Shown here in pieces: positions 15,831-25,752 of a stretch of DNA of 64,000 nucleotides (the first letter of the stretch is position 1; every line of letters begins with the position of its first letter). Below the pieces are notes generated by a model. The model was not told the DNA's origin, ran no database searches, and was given only the letters and a program-made list of their open reading frames with translations. A program made the position numbers and the translations under genes. Source of the stretch: Dyella silvae (GTDB taxonomy: Bacteria; Pseudomonadota; Gammaproteobacteria; Xanthomonadales; Rhodanobacteraceae); assembly GCF_026421305.1 (NCBI RefSeq), contig NZ_JAPJBQ010000001.1, forward strand, positions 620,001 through 684,000, in the 5' to 3' direction.

Positions 15831-16953
15831 GGGTGTGCATCTCACCTTGATGATCGGACCCGGCATACCGATGCCGGTGCCCGAAAGCGTGCTCGATGCC
15901 CTCGTAAGCGTGGAAGTCGTTGCCAACTCCGGCAACGAGCCCAGCGGCTTCGAGCTGGTGTTTACGTTGAGCAATGACTCGCCCCTGCAGACGCTGTTTC
16001 TGCTGGTGGGCGGGGGCGCCATTCCGTTTACGCGCGTGGTGATTGTGGTGACGGTGGCAGGCAACTCCGAGGTCATCATGGATGGCGTGATGACGGATCA
16101 CCAGTTCAGCCCCGGCACGGCAGACGGCCATAGCACGCTTACCGTCAAGGGCACGGATCTGGCAAACATCATGAGCATCATCGATTTCTCCGGCATCCCT
16201 TACCCTGCCATGCCGCGTGAAGCCCGGGTGGCCCTGGTGGTAGCGAAATATGCGGTGCTTGGCCTGGTGCCGATGGTGATTCCCAGCATTCTCATGGACG
16301 TCCCATTGCCCATCCAGACTATTCCGCGGCAGCAAGGCAAGGACCTGGCCTACGTGCGGCAACTAGCGGACGAAGTGGGTTACATCTTCTGCATCGAGCC
16401 AAGTTCGACGCCGGGGATGAGCTACGCCTATTGGGGTCCGGAGATTCGCGTTGGTCAGCCGCAGCCGGCACTCAATCTCAATATGGATGCGGAAACCAAC
16501 ATCGAGCAAATCAATTTCCGCTTCGACAAGAACGCCAAGGTCATGCCGATCGTCATGGTGCAGGAGCCGTTTACCAAGGTTCCCATTCCCATCCCGATTC
16601 CTGACATCACGCCGTTGAATCCGCCATTGGGGCTTGTCCCGCCCATTCCGCCACAAATCGATCTGCTCAAGGGCAATGCCAAGTACTCGGTCTTGCAGGG
16701 CATCGTGATTGCGCTCACCAAGGCGGCGAAATCGTCCGACTGCGTGTTTGGTGATGGCACGCTGGATGTCCTTCGCTATGGACAACCCCTCAAGGCGCGC
16801 CGCCTGGTGGGTGTGCGCGGCGTAGGGCCCGCTTTCGACGGACTGCATTACGTGAAAAAGGTGACGCACAAGATCAAGCGTGGCGAGTACAAGCAGAGTT
16901 TCTCATTGGTGCGCAACGGATTGCTTTCCACGTTTTCCCACATACCGGTGTGA
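15823..16953 (+). CDS. CIS hub protein, VgrG/gp27-like (phage late control D type)
   Basis: The 376-aa protein from GTG 15823 begins VLKGVHLTLMIGPGIPMPVP and has the gp27-like hub layout, with VKGTDLANIMSIIDFSGIPYP and AYVRQLADEVGYIFCIEPSS. It would form the trimeric hub at the tip end of the tube. GGAG lies 6 nt before the GTG; the longer frame upstream overlaps the LysM gene in another frame and is not translated sensibly. The gp5/OB-fold spike part, fused in VgrG and Afp8, is here a separate gene immediately downstream. Confidence 0.85.
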   Translation: MLKGVHLTLMIGPGIPMPVPESVLDALVSVEVVANSGNEPSGFELVFTLSNDSPLQTLFLLVGGGAIPFTRVVIVVTVAGNSEVIMDGVMTDHQFSPGTADGHSTLTVKGTDLANIMSIIDFSGIPYPAMPREARVALVVAKYAVLGLVPMVIPSILMDVPLPIQTIPRQQGKDLAYVRQLADEVGYIFCIEPSSTPGMSYAYWGPEIRVGQPQPALNLNMDAETNIEQINFRFDKNAKVMPIVMVQEPFTKVPIPIPIPDITPLNPPLGLVPPIPPQIDLLKGNAKYSVLQGIVIALTKAAKSSDCVFGDGTLDVLRYGQPLKARRLVGVRGVGPAFDGLHYVKKVTHKIKRGEYKQSFSLVRNGLLSTFSHIPV

Positions 16954-17507
16954 GCGAAATGACCGATACAGAGACATCTGGCGGCATGCCCGCGCTTGGC
17001 TCGGGGCGTTACTACGGCAAATACCGCGGCACCGTTATCAACAACGTGGACCCGATGCAGATCGGCCGCATCATGGCCATGGTGCCGGATGTATCCGGCT
17101 TCCTGCCTACGTCGTGGGCCATGCCGTGCTTGCCCTGGGGCGGCATTCAGACGGGTGTGTTCTGCGTACCCATCATCGGCGCTGGCGTGTGGATCGAGTT
17201 TGAACAAGGTGATCCGGACTATCCCATCTGGACGGGTTGTTACTGGGGCAGCGCGGCCGAAGTGCCTGCAGCTGCCCTGCTCTCACCACCGCCCGTGCCT
17301 GCGATCACCATGCAGACCCCGCTGCAGAACAGCCTCTCCATCTCCGATCTGCCGGGGCCCACCGGCGGCATCATGATCAAGAGCATGACGGGGGCGACGA
17401 TCACGGTGAACGAGACCGGCATCATCATCCAGAACGGGCAAGGCGCGTCGATTGCGATGGTGGGGCCGTCGGTGACGATCAATGAAGGGGCGTTGGTGGT
17501 GATTTAG
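16950..17507 (+). CDS. CIS spike protein, gp5 OB-fold and beta-helix
   Basis: The 185-aa protein has a gp5-type OB fold (YYGKYRGTVINNVDPMQIGR, then WAMPCLPWGGIQTGVFCVP and VWIEFEQGDPDYPIWTGCYW) and a C-terminal repeat region (IMIKSMTGATITVNETGIII, then GASIAMVGPSVTIN) fitting a short triple-stranded beta-helix. It is the membrane-puncturing spike under the hub. The GTG start overlaps the hub stop (GTGA); an ATG nine bases later is an alternative. Next downstream is its PAAR-like tip. Confidence 0.88.
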   Translation: MSEMTDTETSGGMPALGSGRYYGKYRGTVINNVDPMQIGRIMAMVPDVSGFLPTSWAMPCLPWGGIQTGVFCVPIIGAGVWIEFEQGDPDYPIWTGCYWGSAAEVPAAALLSPPPVPAITMQTPLQNSLSISDLPGPTGGIMIKSMTGATITVNETGIIIQNGQGASIAMVGPSVTINEGALVVI

Positions 17508-17548
17508 ATGCGGCGATAGCCAGTAGCTGTAGGGACAGGAGAGTACGC

Positions 17549-17872
17549 ATGCCCGGATTCCTGTTGCATCAAGGCGCAGTCGTCATGTGTGCACATGGCG
17601 GCATGGCACAGCCAACCGTGCCGAATCCGCGTGTGCTGGTCAGTGGCATGCCAACCACGACCATCGCGTGCCCCTACGTCGTCGCCGGCTGCGCGCTGCC
17701 GCCACCACCGGCAGCCAACGGGCCATGTGTCACCGCGCAGTTCGTCACCAGTGCACTGCGCATCACCAGCAACGGGCAGCCACTGCTATTGCTCGACAGC
17801 CAGGCGCTTTGCGTGCCGACTGCAACGCCACTGGTGGTTGCGAGCACGCAAGTCAGGGCCACCGGGATGTGA
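17549..17872 (+). CDS. PAAR-like spike tip protein
   Basis: The 107-aa protein begins MPGFLLHQGAVVMCAHGGMA and contains PRVLVSGMPTTTIACPYVVA and a Cys-rich middle (GCALPPPPAANGPCVTAQF), ending LCVPTATPLVVASTQVRATG. This fits the eCIS version of PAAR proteins (Afp10 position), which sharpen the spike tip and bind a metal; the conserved Cys and His residues support that. AGGAG lies 7 nt before the ATG. It follows the spike gene by 41 nt. Confidence 0.8.
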   Translation: MPGFLLHQGAVVMCAHGGMAQPTVPNPRVLVSGMPTTTIACPYVVAGCALPPPPAANGPCVTAQFVTSALRITSNGQPLLLLDSQALCVPTATPLVVASTQVRATGM

Positions 17873-17876
17873 TGCC

Positions 17877-18248
17877 ATGAGCGGAAACATTGCCTTCCCC
17901 TATCACTTCGATGCGCGCGGCCGTACCGCCACGACGGATGACGACACCCATCTGCGCGATCTGATCGAGCAGGTGCTGATGACCTGTGCCAGCGAGCGCG
18001 TCAACATCCCCAGCTTTGGGTGTGGCGTGCCGCAACTGCTGTTTGGCGCCGCCTCCGACACGGTGGCGGCCACGGCGCAATTCCTGATCCAGGGTGCGCT
18101 GCAGCGCTGGATGGCGCCGAAACTCCTGCTGCAGGATCTCACCGTAACCGCGCAGGACGATGCGCTGGTGATCGACATCACCTATCTCAACCGGCTGACG
18201 CAGGAACAACGCACGGCCAGCTTCTCATCCCCGGTGCCATCGCCATGA
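17877..18248 (+). CDS. Baseplate wedge protein, gp25/GPW family (Afp9-like)
   Basis: The 123-aa protein starts MSGNIAFPYHFDARGRTATT and has the gp25 pattern DDTHLRDLIEQVLMTCASER and VNIPSFGCGVPQLLFG, then IQGALQRWMAPKL. gp25 proteins contact the first sheath ring and nucleate the sheath on the baseplate. The start chosen is the ATG four bases after the PAAR stop; the frame is open upstream but lies inside the PAAR gene. It overlaps the next gene by 4 nt (ATGA). Confidence 0.9.
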   Translation: MSGNIAFPYHFDARGRTATTDDDTHLRDLIEQVLMTCASERVNIPSFGCGVPQLLFGAASDTVAATAQFLIQGALQRWMAPKLLLQDLTVTAQDDALVIDITYLNRLTQEQRTASFSSPVPSP

Positions 18249-20800
18249 CCATGTACCTGTGCTGCGACCAGAATCGCCGCACACTGGTGCGCGGTAGCAG
18301 CCTCAATGGCATCGACTGGCTGGACGTGGTGGACCTGGAAGCCCCCACGCCACCGCTGCGGCAACGCCAGCTTCGCGTGGGTTTCGTCAACACCCCGCCA
18401 CCGAGCGCGCTGACGCCAGCCAATTTCACCATCACGGGAGGCGAGCGCATTGTCGGCATCGTGGTCGATCAAGTGACCTACGATGGCCCGGTCGTGGTGC
18501 TGGATCTCAGTGCGTACGGCGATTTCTCTCCCTATGCGCTGCATATCGTCGATTCCAGTGGCAACCCTTTGGCCGGCCTCGACCCTTTGCTGGCGAGCAT
18601 CACCTTCAACTTCAAGGTGGAGTGCCCAACCGACATCGACTGTCAGCAGGCGGTGTGCTGCCGACCACCCGCCGAGCCCTTGCCGCCGATCGATTACATG
18701 GCCAAGGACTATGCAACGTTTCGCCAGCAAATGCTCGATCGCATGAGCGTCACGGCGCCAAGCTGGACTGAGCGCGACGAGGCAGATCCCGGCGTTGCGC
18801 TGGTCGAAGTGCTGGCCTATGTCGCCGATCATTTGAGCTACCAGCAGGACGCCATTGCCACCGAAGCCTATCTGGGCACCGCGCGACGCCGCGTTTCCGT
18901 GCGCCGGCACGCCAAGCTGGTGGACTACGTCATGCACGATGGTTGCAACGCGCGCGCATGGGTCGTCCTTACCGTCGCCTCGGCGGCGGATGGCAAAACG
19001 CTGCCCGGGCCTCAGCCGAGTGGTTTTCCGCCGCAACCCGGCACCCTGCTGGTGACGAAAGTAGCGGACGGCGCCGCGATCGACCTGCTTCATCGCAACG
19101 CGGCGCTTTCAGCGACGCCAACGTGCTTTGAAACCATGCACGACTTGGTGCTGTACAGCGAACTCAACCGCCTCGACTTCTACACCTGGGGCGACGCCCG
19201 CTGTTGTCTGCCGAAGGGCAGCACCTCTGCCACCCTGCTTGCGCCCTCCACCGATATCGACCTGCGCGGCCGCGTGCTGCTGGTGCAGGAGATGCGCAGC
19301 CCGACCACCGGCCTTGCCGCCGATGCCGACACCTCACACCGCCAGGCATTGCGCGTGGTGACGCAAGATCCGTTGCCGGGGCAGCCGGCCAAGACCGATC
19401 CGGTCACTGGCACATCGATTGTCGATATCACCTGGGGGAGTGCCGATGCACTGACTTTTCCCTTATGCATTTCGTCGGTTACCGACGCCGCGCACGGCGG
19501 CGTGCCGCTGAACAACGTGAGCATCGCGTGGGGCAATGTCGTGCTGGCCGACCACGGACTCAGCCAAAGCGTGGAAAGCCTTGGCGCGATGCCGGAGCCG
19601 TCGCTGTATGCCGTCAGCGCCTGCGCGGGCGACCCTTGCCAACCGTCACCAGCCAACGCCATCCCTGCGCGCTTCAACCCTGCCCTCGCGCAATGGCCGC
19701 TGACGCAACAAGGACAGGTGATCGTCGACAGTGTGTTTGAGGGCGAGCCGGAGGCGGCGCTGCTGCCCTTTGATCCCGCTGCGGCCGCCAGTGCCGCGAT
19801 GCAATGGGATATCGCCAATACGGTTCCGGCCATCGCACTGGCCAGCATGGGAGCGGGCGGCACCGAGCTTTGGATGGCGCGGCACGACTTGCTGGAAAGT
19901 CATCCCACGTCACCGGATTTCGTGATCGAGATCGACAGCGACATGCAGGCTCGCTTGCGCTTTGGCGACGATGAGTACGGCCTGCGCCCTGTTGCTGGCG
20001 ACGATTTTTCGGCGGTGTATCGGGTGGGCAACGGTACGGCCGGACTGGTGGGCGCCGGGAGTATCGCCAACGTCGTCGCTCCGTTGACGGGCACGTTGCC
20101 GCCGGGCATTCAAACCGTCACCAATCCACTGCCTTCGCTGGGTGGCATCGATCCAGAAAGCATCGAGAGCGTCCGTCAGTCGGCGCCCGCAGCCTTTCTG
20201 GTGCAGGAGCGCGCAGTGACGCCTGCGGATTACGCCGCGGTCTCGTTGCGCAACCCTTTGGTGTCGGCGGCATCGGCAGACTTCCGCTGGACTGGCAGCT
20301 GGTACACCGTCTTCGACACGGTGGATCGCCCGAATGGCATCGCCGTGGATTTGCCGTTCACCACATCCATAAGAGCCTGGTTGGAACGCTATCGCGTGAT
20401 CGGCCACGACTTGCAGGTCAATGCACCCAGCATGGTGCCGCTGCGGATCGACATGCAGGTGTGTGTGCAATCACCGTGGTTCCGCGCCGATATCGAGCGC
20501 GAGCTGCGACTGCTCTTCGGCACGGGCACGCTGACGGACGGCTCGGATGCATTCTTCAACTCCAACCAGCACACCTTTGGCGAAACGCTCTATCTGAGCG
20601 CGCTTTACGCACTCGCCCAGTCCGTTCCCGGTGTGGATGCCGTCGACATCACGCGATTCGAGCGGCTCTATCAACCGAGCAGCGACGGGTTGACCAAGTG
20701 GAAGCTGACGTTCGCGCAAACGGAAATACCGCATTGTGACAATGACCCGAACTATCCAGGTCATGGCGTGCTGAACCTGACGGTGCGAGGTGGCCAATGA
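18245..20800 (+). CDS. Baseplate assembly protein, J-type (Afp11-like)
   Basis: The 851-aa protein is a putative baseplate assembly protein of the eCIS type. It has PLPPIDYMAKDYATFRQQML near residue 155, then ADPGVALVEVLAYVADHLSY and EAYLGTARRRVSVRRHAKLV, the standard motifs of the first J-like wedge protein, and a gpJ-like core with TNPLPSLGGIDPESIESVRQ and RAVTPADYAAVSL. The N-terminal 140 residues add a beta-rich domain. The ATG overlaps the gp25 stop; ATGA also links it to the next gene. Confidence 0.9.
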   Translation: MTMYLCCDQNRRTLVRGSSLNGIDWLDVVDLEAPTPPLRQRQLRVGFVNTPPPSALTPANFTITGGERIVGIVVDQVTYDGPVVVLDLSAYGDFSPYALHIVDSSGNPLAGLDPLLASITFNFKVECPTDIDCQQAVCCRPPAEPLPPIDYMAKDYATFRQQMLDRMSVTAPSWTERDEADPGVALVEVLAYVADHLSYQQDAIATEAYLGTARRRVSVRRHAKLVDYVMHDGCNARAWVVLTVASAADGKTLPGPQPSGFPPQPGTLLVTKVADGAAIDLLHRNAALSATPTCFETMHDLVLYSELNRLDFYTWGDARCCLPKGSTSATLLAPSTDIDLRGRVLLVQEMRSPTTGLAADADTSHRQALRVVTQDPLPGQPAKTDPVTGTSIVDITWGSADALTFPLCISSVTDAAHGGVPLNNVSIAWGNVVLADHGLSQSVESLGAMPEPSLYAVSACAGDPCQPSPANAIPARFNPALAQWPLTQQGQVIVDSVFEGEPEAALLPFDPAAAASAAMQWDIANTVPAIALASMGAGGTELWMARHDLLESHPTSPDFVIEIDSDMQARLRFGDDEYGLRPVAGDDFSAVYRVGNGTAGLVGAGSIANVVAPLTGTLPPGIQTVTNPLPSLGGIDPESIESVRQSAPAAFLVQERAVTPADYAAVSLRNPLVSAASADFRWTGSWYTVFDTVDRPNGIAVDLPFTTSIRAWLERYRVIGHDLQVNAPSMVPLRIDMQVCVQSPWFRADIERELRLLFGTGTLTDGSDAFFNSNQHTFGETLYLSALYALAQSVPGVDAVDITRFERLYQPSSDGLTKWKLTFAQTEIPHCDNDPNYPGHGVLNLTVRGGQ

Positions 20801-23526
20801 GCGAGCCATCGACCACGCCGTGCGGCGCCTGCGCGGGAGTGACCGCATCGACACCCGCCGGCATCAGCAATCGGCCCGGCCTGCCTTCGGTTTCCGTTCG
20901 GGTGGGCACCTACACGACGTTTTTGCGCAGCATGCTGGCGGGGCTGTCCGATACCGATCGCCCGGCTCTGGTGCCGCTTACCGCGCGCACCAGTGATGAT
21001 TTCTCCATCGCGGTGCTCGATGCCTTCGCCATCGTGGCCGACATCCATACCTTTTATCAGCAGCAGTTTGTTCAAGAGTCCTATTTGCGCACGGCCACCG
21101 AGCGGCGCTCCGTTCTCGAACTCGCACGCCTGATTGGCTACGAACTGAGCCCCGGCGTTGCGGCGCATACCTCGCTTGCTTTTGGCATGGAAACCACGGC
21201 GGGCTCGCCAACCCTCTTGAGCCTGCCGAGCGGCACGCTGGTGCAAAGCACGCCGGGGCCAGGGCAGCAAGCGCAAGCCTACGAATCCATCGAAGCCCTT
21301 ACTGCACAATCGGCATTCAGCGCATTGACCGTACGCCTGACCGAGACCGTCATCCCGCACCAGGGCGATGCCGACATCTGGCTGCAAGGCGCTTCACTGA
21401 GCCTCAAGCCCGGGGACCCACTGGCGCTGGTGGGCAGCGAGAAGGTGCTCGATCCCAACAGTGACCACTGGGATTTCCGGCGCATCGCGTCGGTGGATAG
21501 CGACGCCAAGCGCGGCATCACGCACCTCACCCTCGAAATACCGGTGGCCCCTACCCCGCCCGAAGTGCCAGCCGCACTTCCAGGCGCCTATGCACTGCGG
21601 CGGCAGGCATCGCTGTTTGGATACAACGCGCCTTTATGGGGAGGCCTGCCGGTAGCCCAGCGCATTGGCGAGTACGACCCCCAGCACGGAAACTTCATCG
21701 ATGGCGCCTATGCCGGCCGCAGTTCGAGCTGGGCTGAAGCGGCACTGCCTTCGGGAACCACCCATATCTATCTCGATGCGGTGTACTCGCAGATCACCAA
21801 TGCGTCATGGATCGTGCTTACCGAAGCGGGCTCCCACATCAAGCCGCCTGCCCAGCTCTATCAGGTGACCGACACCGTCGATACGAATCAGGCGGACTTT
21901 GGCATGAGTGGCCGCGTCAGCCGCGTAGGCATAACGGGCAAGCACATCGACTGGTTCTCGCCACGCAATGCCGCCGTCTATGTGCAGAGTGAACGGATTC
22001 CGCTTGCCGAGCGCCCTCTGCTCGACCCCATGGACACCGGCAGCATTCAGTTGAGTGCGCGGGTCGCCGGGCTCGTGGCCGGACAATCCATCATCGTCAC
22101 GGGAAAGCGTGCAAGGGTGTCGGTGCCACCGGCGGTGTCGCTGAGTCTGGAGGCGCAGGATGCGTCGAGTGCGCGAACGCTGGTCTCCGGTGAACAACTA
22201 TTCGTAGTGAGTCTCGGTGCCAAGGCCAGCAACGGCTCGCGTATCTACACCCTGGAGACCATGGATGGCTTTACCGGAACCGTGACGACGGACGACACAC
22301 AGTTGCTGTGGACGCCGCCCGCCGATGCCGATCCCGTGCTGGCCGACCTCACCACCATTGCCGATACCTACGATGCCGACGATTTGCTGCACACCTATAT
22401 CGATGTTGCTACGGCACTGACGCATGCCTTCGACCGGGCATCGGTCATCGTCTATGCCAACGTCGCGGCGGCCACCGCCGGGCAGACCGTGCAGGAACTG
22501 TTGGGCAATGGCGACGCATCGACGCCGTTCCAGAGTTTTACACTGAAGCAACCACCCTTGACGTATGTCGCCGCGGCGACGCCAAGCGGCGTCAAGTCGA
22601 CGCTCAGGGTGTTTTGCAACGATGTCGAATGGTCGCTGGTCGACACGCTGTATGCCCAAGGCCCGCGTGCGAAGGTCTTCACGACACGACGCGACGATGC
22701 GGGCAATACCCGTGTGTTGTTTGGCGATGGCGCGACTTACGGCGCACGACTGGCCACCGGCGCCATGAATGTGCGGGCGATCTACCGGACCGGTATCGGC
22801 AGTGGCGGCAACGTCGATGCCGGACAGGTCAACGTGCTGCTAAGCCGGCCGCTCGGACTGAAGTCCGTCACCAACCCGTTGCCCTCCATCGATGGCGCCG
22901 ATGCAGAACCCCAGGAACAGGCGCGCACCAATGCGCCGCTGAGCGTCTCGACCCTGGGCCGCGCGGTATCCATCAAAGACTACGAAAACTTTGCGCGCGG
23001 CTTCGCCGGTGTTGCCAAGGCGCTGGCGACATGGACATGGGATGGCGCGGTACGCGGCGTGGTGCTGACGCTGGCTGGCATCGATGGCGCTGCCGTACCG
23101 GCGGATGGACAGCTCGCCGGCAACCTCGCAGCGGCCCTGGCGAATTTTGGCGATGCGACCATACCGGTCAATCTTCAGAGTTACGCGCCCATCACCTTCC
23201 AGCTCGGCATCAACATCCTGCCCGCGGACCCCACCGCGCTTGCTGAAACACAGCAGGCGGTGACAAATGCGCTGCGGTTGGCCTTCAGCTTCCATGCGCG
23301 TGACTTCGGTCAATGGGTCAGCTTGTCGGAAGTGCTGGAGGTGGCGCAGAACGTCGCTGGCGTCCAGGCCGTGCAGATTACCCAGCTCTATCGCAGCGGA
23401 GACACACCCGGACTTAATCCATTGCTGGCAGCGGCAACAACGCCATCAGGCGGACAAGGCGCCGCGCCGGCTGTGCTGCTCACGCTCGATCCAGGCCCCC
23501 TCGTCAACATGGGAGCGATGAACTGA
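20797..23526 (+). CDS. Baseplate assembly protein, second J-type (Afp12-like)
   Basis: The 909-aa protein has GISNRPGLPSVSVRVGTYTT near the N-terminus, DDFSIAVLDAFAIVADIHTF and QESYLRTATERRSVLELARL, then a gpJ-like domain with TNPLPSIDGADAEPQEQART and RAVSIKDYENFARGFAGVAK. It pairs with the preceding J-type protein to form the baseplate wedges. The C-terminal region resembles the variable half of Afp12. It is coupled on both sides: ATGA upstream and a TGATG overlap with the next gene. Confidence 0.9.
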   Translation: MSEPSTTPCGACAGVTASTPAGISNRPGLPSVSVRVGTYTTFLRSMLAGLSDTDRPALVPLTARTSDDFSIAVLDAFAIVADIHTFYQQQFVQESYLRTATERRSVLELARLIGYELSPGVAAHTSLAFGMETTAGSPTLLSLPSGTLVQSTPGPGQQAQAYESIEALTAQSAFSALTVRLTETVIPHQGDADIWLQGASLSLKPGDPLALVGSEKVLDPNSDHWDFRRIASVDSDAKRGITHLTLEIPVAPTPPEVPAALPGAYALRRQASLFGYNAPLWGGLPVAQRIGEYDPQHGNFIDGAYAGRSSSWAEAALPSGTTHIYLDAVYSQITNASWIVLTEAGSHIKPPAQLYQVTDTVDTNQADFGMSGRVSRVGITGKHIDWFSPRNAAVYVQSERIPLAERPLLDPMDTGSIQLSARVAGLVAGQSIIVTGKRARVSVPPAVSLSLEAQDASSARTLVSGEQLFVVSLGAKASNGSRIYTLETMDGFTGTVTTDDTQLLWTPPADADPVLADLTTIADTYDADDLLHTYIDVATALTHAFDRASVIVYANVAAATAGQTVQELLGNGDASTPFQSFTLKQPPLTYVAAATPSGVKSTLRVFCNDVEWSLVDTLYAQGPRAKVFTTRRDDAGNTRVLFGDGATYGARLATGAMNVRAIYRTGIGSGGNVDAGQVNVLLSRPLGLKSVTNPLPSIDGADAEPQEQARTNAPLSVSTLGRAVSIKDYENFARGFAGVAKALATWTWDGAVRGVVLTLAGIDGAAVPADGQLAGNLAAALANFGDATIPVNLQSYAPITFQLGINILPADPTALAETQQAVTNALRLAFSFHARDFGQWVSLSEVLEVAQNVAGVQAVQITQLYRSGDTPGLNPLLAAATTPSGGQGAAPAVLLTLDPGPLVNMGAMN

Positions 23527-25739
23527 TGTTCGATATCGAAACCGTTTATGCCCTGCTGCCGGCGTGGACGCGTTCGCGTGACGCACTGCAAGGCGGCGCG
23601 CTCAAGGACTTCCTGTCGGTGATCGTCGACCAGGTGGCAACGCTGGAAGAGGATCTCGCGCAGAACTACGACAACCTGTTTATCGAAACCTGCGCGCCCT
23701 GGGTCGTGCCCTATATCGGAGATCTGGTACAGGCCACGCCGCTGACAGACGAAACACGGGTCGTTCCGTCCACCACCATCGCCGCGTTGACCACCGACCT
23801 GGTCGGCCCGATCTTTCTCCCTGGCATTGGCTTGCGCTCACGCGCGGACGTGGCCAAGACCATTTACTACCGGCGTCGCAAAACCACCCTGCCGATGCTG
23901 GAACAGCTTTCGTCCGACGTCACGGGCTGGGCCGCGCACGTGCGCGAGTTTTTCGTGACGCTGGCCTGGACACAGGCGGTTCGCAATCACGTACGGCTCG
24001 ACAGCTTTTACGCACCGGACCTGCGCAGCATCCCCGACATCGATCGCATCAACGGCCCCTTCGATACCGCGCCGCGCGTGGTGGATGTACGCACGCCACG
24101 TCAACTGGAGGGTTGGCACAACATCCCGAACGTCGGCATTTTCCTGTGGCGCCTGATCAGTTCGCCGCTGTATCAGGCCGCCGCGCGCATCGATGCCAGC
24201 AGCGGCGGCAGTGGCTTTCATGTCAGTGCGCTGGGCCAGGATGCGCCGATGTTCACGCGCTGGCAGTCCAGCCTGGACGCCACCTTGCCCAGCGCCGAAC
24301 CGTTACTGCCGGGCCCTGTTCGCCCCGCCGCGTTCTACGACGATCTCACGCAATACGCAGCCGCCGGAAGCACTGCTCCTTACACGCAGTATTACGGGCG
24401 TTTTGGCCTGGACCTGCCCACGCCAGGCGTGCCTGCAGGCAGTTTCTTCATCGTGGCCGATGGTACGGCCGTGCCTCCTGCCCAGATTCAGAGCATGAAT
24501 CTTTCGCAATGGCGGCAACCGCCGGCAACGATGGTCGGGGTGGATGTTGCATTGGGGCGCCTGAGTTTCGGCACCGCATGGGCGGCTGCCGGCCTGTCGG
24601 GACCCAAACAAGTGCGCGTCAGCAGCTTCCTTGGGTTTCCGGCGAACCTCGGCGGCGGTGGTTATGACCGGCAGAACTGGCTGGTCAATCGCACCATGCC
24701 GGGCCTGCAAGTGTTCACCGTCGGCACGGGCGGCACCTATACAACCCTTTCAGCCGCGCTCACCGCCGCTGCCGGCATCCAGAACGTACTGATCTCGATT
24801 CAGGACAGCAACACCTATGCAGAGCCGCTCAATATCGAGCCAGTGGATGGCGGCTCGCTCACCATCGAGGCCGCCGATCAGCACTGGCCGCACGTACAGG
24901 GCGCGGTGACGATTAACGGCGCTCACCCGACCGCGACGGTTACGTTATCGGGCCTGCTGATGGAAGGCGCAGTGCAAATTGCCGACAGCCTGTCCCGCTT
25001 TCGCCTGATCCACACGACGCTCGTGCCCGGCCTGGCCATCGACACTCCACCGCCGTCACCGGTGTTGCCAAGCCTGGTTGCACAAAACGCCGACACGCCC
25101 ATCGATATCGAACTCATCTTCAGCGTCAGTGGCCCCGTGCAAATGGCGCCACTGGAAAGCAGCCGCCTGTGGGTGCTCGACAGCATCATCGACGGCGTGA
25201 ATGGGCCGGCCGTGACCGGACTGAGTGGCACGCCCAACTGGGGGCCGCCCGCTTGGATCGAGCGCAGCACGCTGGTAGGTGCAACCTGGTTCCGCCAACT
25301 GATCACGGCGACCGAGGCGCTGTTTACCGACGTCGTGTCGACACTGCATCGGCAGCAAGGGTGCGTGCGTTTCAGCTTTGTGCCGGATGGATCGAGCACC
25401 CCGCGCCGCTACCGTTGCCAACCCGACCTGGAGATAAGCAGCGAAGTCGACAAGGCCACGGGAGGTGGCCCGCCGCTGACGGATGCCCAGATCAAAGTCA
25501 TTCACGATCACGTCGTGTCATGGCTGTTACCCGCTTTCACCCAACGCAACTACGGACAACCCGCCTATTTGCAGCTGCACTTGCATGCGCCACGACAGAT
25601 TCGCGAAGGCGCGCAAGACGGCTCGGAAATGGGCGTCTATTGCCACCTCAAACAACCGCAAGCGCTGAAGAACCTGCAAATAAGGTTGCAGGAATATCTG
25701 CCTTTCGGTCGCGAGGCCGCCACCCTGTTCGTTACCTGA
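23526..25739 (+). CDS. Tail protein I-like baseplate protein with C-terminal beta-helix
   Basis: The 737-aa protein begins MFDIETVYALLPAWTRSRDA and has the gpI/Afp13-adjacent pattern YDNLFIETCAPWVVPYIGDL and TIYYRRRKTTLPMLEQLSSD in residues 45-140. From about residue 390 (QVFTVGTGGTYTTLSAALTA, DGGSLTIEAADQHWPHVQGA) it turns into a right-handed beta-helix-like region. Tail protein I links baseplate and fibres; the fused helix may be a fibre attachment or receptor module. It precedes the 1113-aa beta-helix protein, and the two probably touch. Confidence 0.82.
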   Translation: MFDIETVYALLPAWTRSRDALQGGALKDFLSVIVDQVATLEEDLAQNYDNLFIETCAPWVVPYIGDLVQATPLTDETRVVPSTTIAALTTDLVGPIFLPGIGLRSRADVAKTIYYRRRKTTLPMLEQLSSDVTGWAAHVREFFVTLAWTQAVRNHVRLDSFYAPDLRSIPDIDRINGPFDTAPRVVDVRTPRQLEGWHNIPNVGIFLWRLISSPLYQAAARIDASSGGSGFHVSALGQDAPMFTRWQSSLDATLPSAEPLLPGPVRPAAFYDDLTQYAAAGSTAPYTQYYGRFGLDLPTPGVPAGSFFIVADGTAVPPAQIQSMNLSQWRQPPATMVGVDVALGRLSFGTAWAAAGLSGPKQVRVSSFLGFPANLGGGGYDRQNWLVNRTMPGLQVFTVGTGGTYTTLSAALTAAAGIQNVLISIQDSNTYAEPLNIEPVDGGSLTIEAADQHWPHVQGAVTINGAHPTATVTLSGLLMEGAVQIADSLSRFRLIHTTLVPGLAIDTPPPSPVLPSLVAQNADTPIDIELIFSVSGPVQMAPLESSRLWVLDSIIDGVNGPAVTGLSGTPNWGPPAWIERSTLVGATWFRQLITATEALFTDVVSTLHRQQGCVRFSFVPDGSSTPRRYRCQPDLEISSEVDKATGGGPPLTDAQIKVIHDHVVSWLLPAFTQRNYGQPAYLQLHLHAPRQIREGAQDGSEMGVYCHLKQPQALKNLQIRLQEYLPFGREAATLFVT

Positions 25740-25752
25740 GCGGAGAACCATT

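Noticed and set aside
18182-19093. 303-codon open frame on the minus strand
   Set aside because: It lies wholly inside the J-type baseplate gene on the plus strand, has an Arg/His-rich translation without family resemblance, and is a GC-driven shadow.
1-20800. Interpretation as a type VI secretion system or an ordinary myophage
   Set aside because: There is no TssJLM membrane complex, no ClpV, and no capsid, portal or terminase genes; DUF4255, DUF5908, AAA+ ATPase and eCIS_core proteins point to an eCIS.
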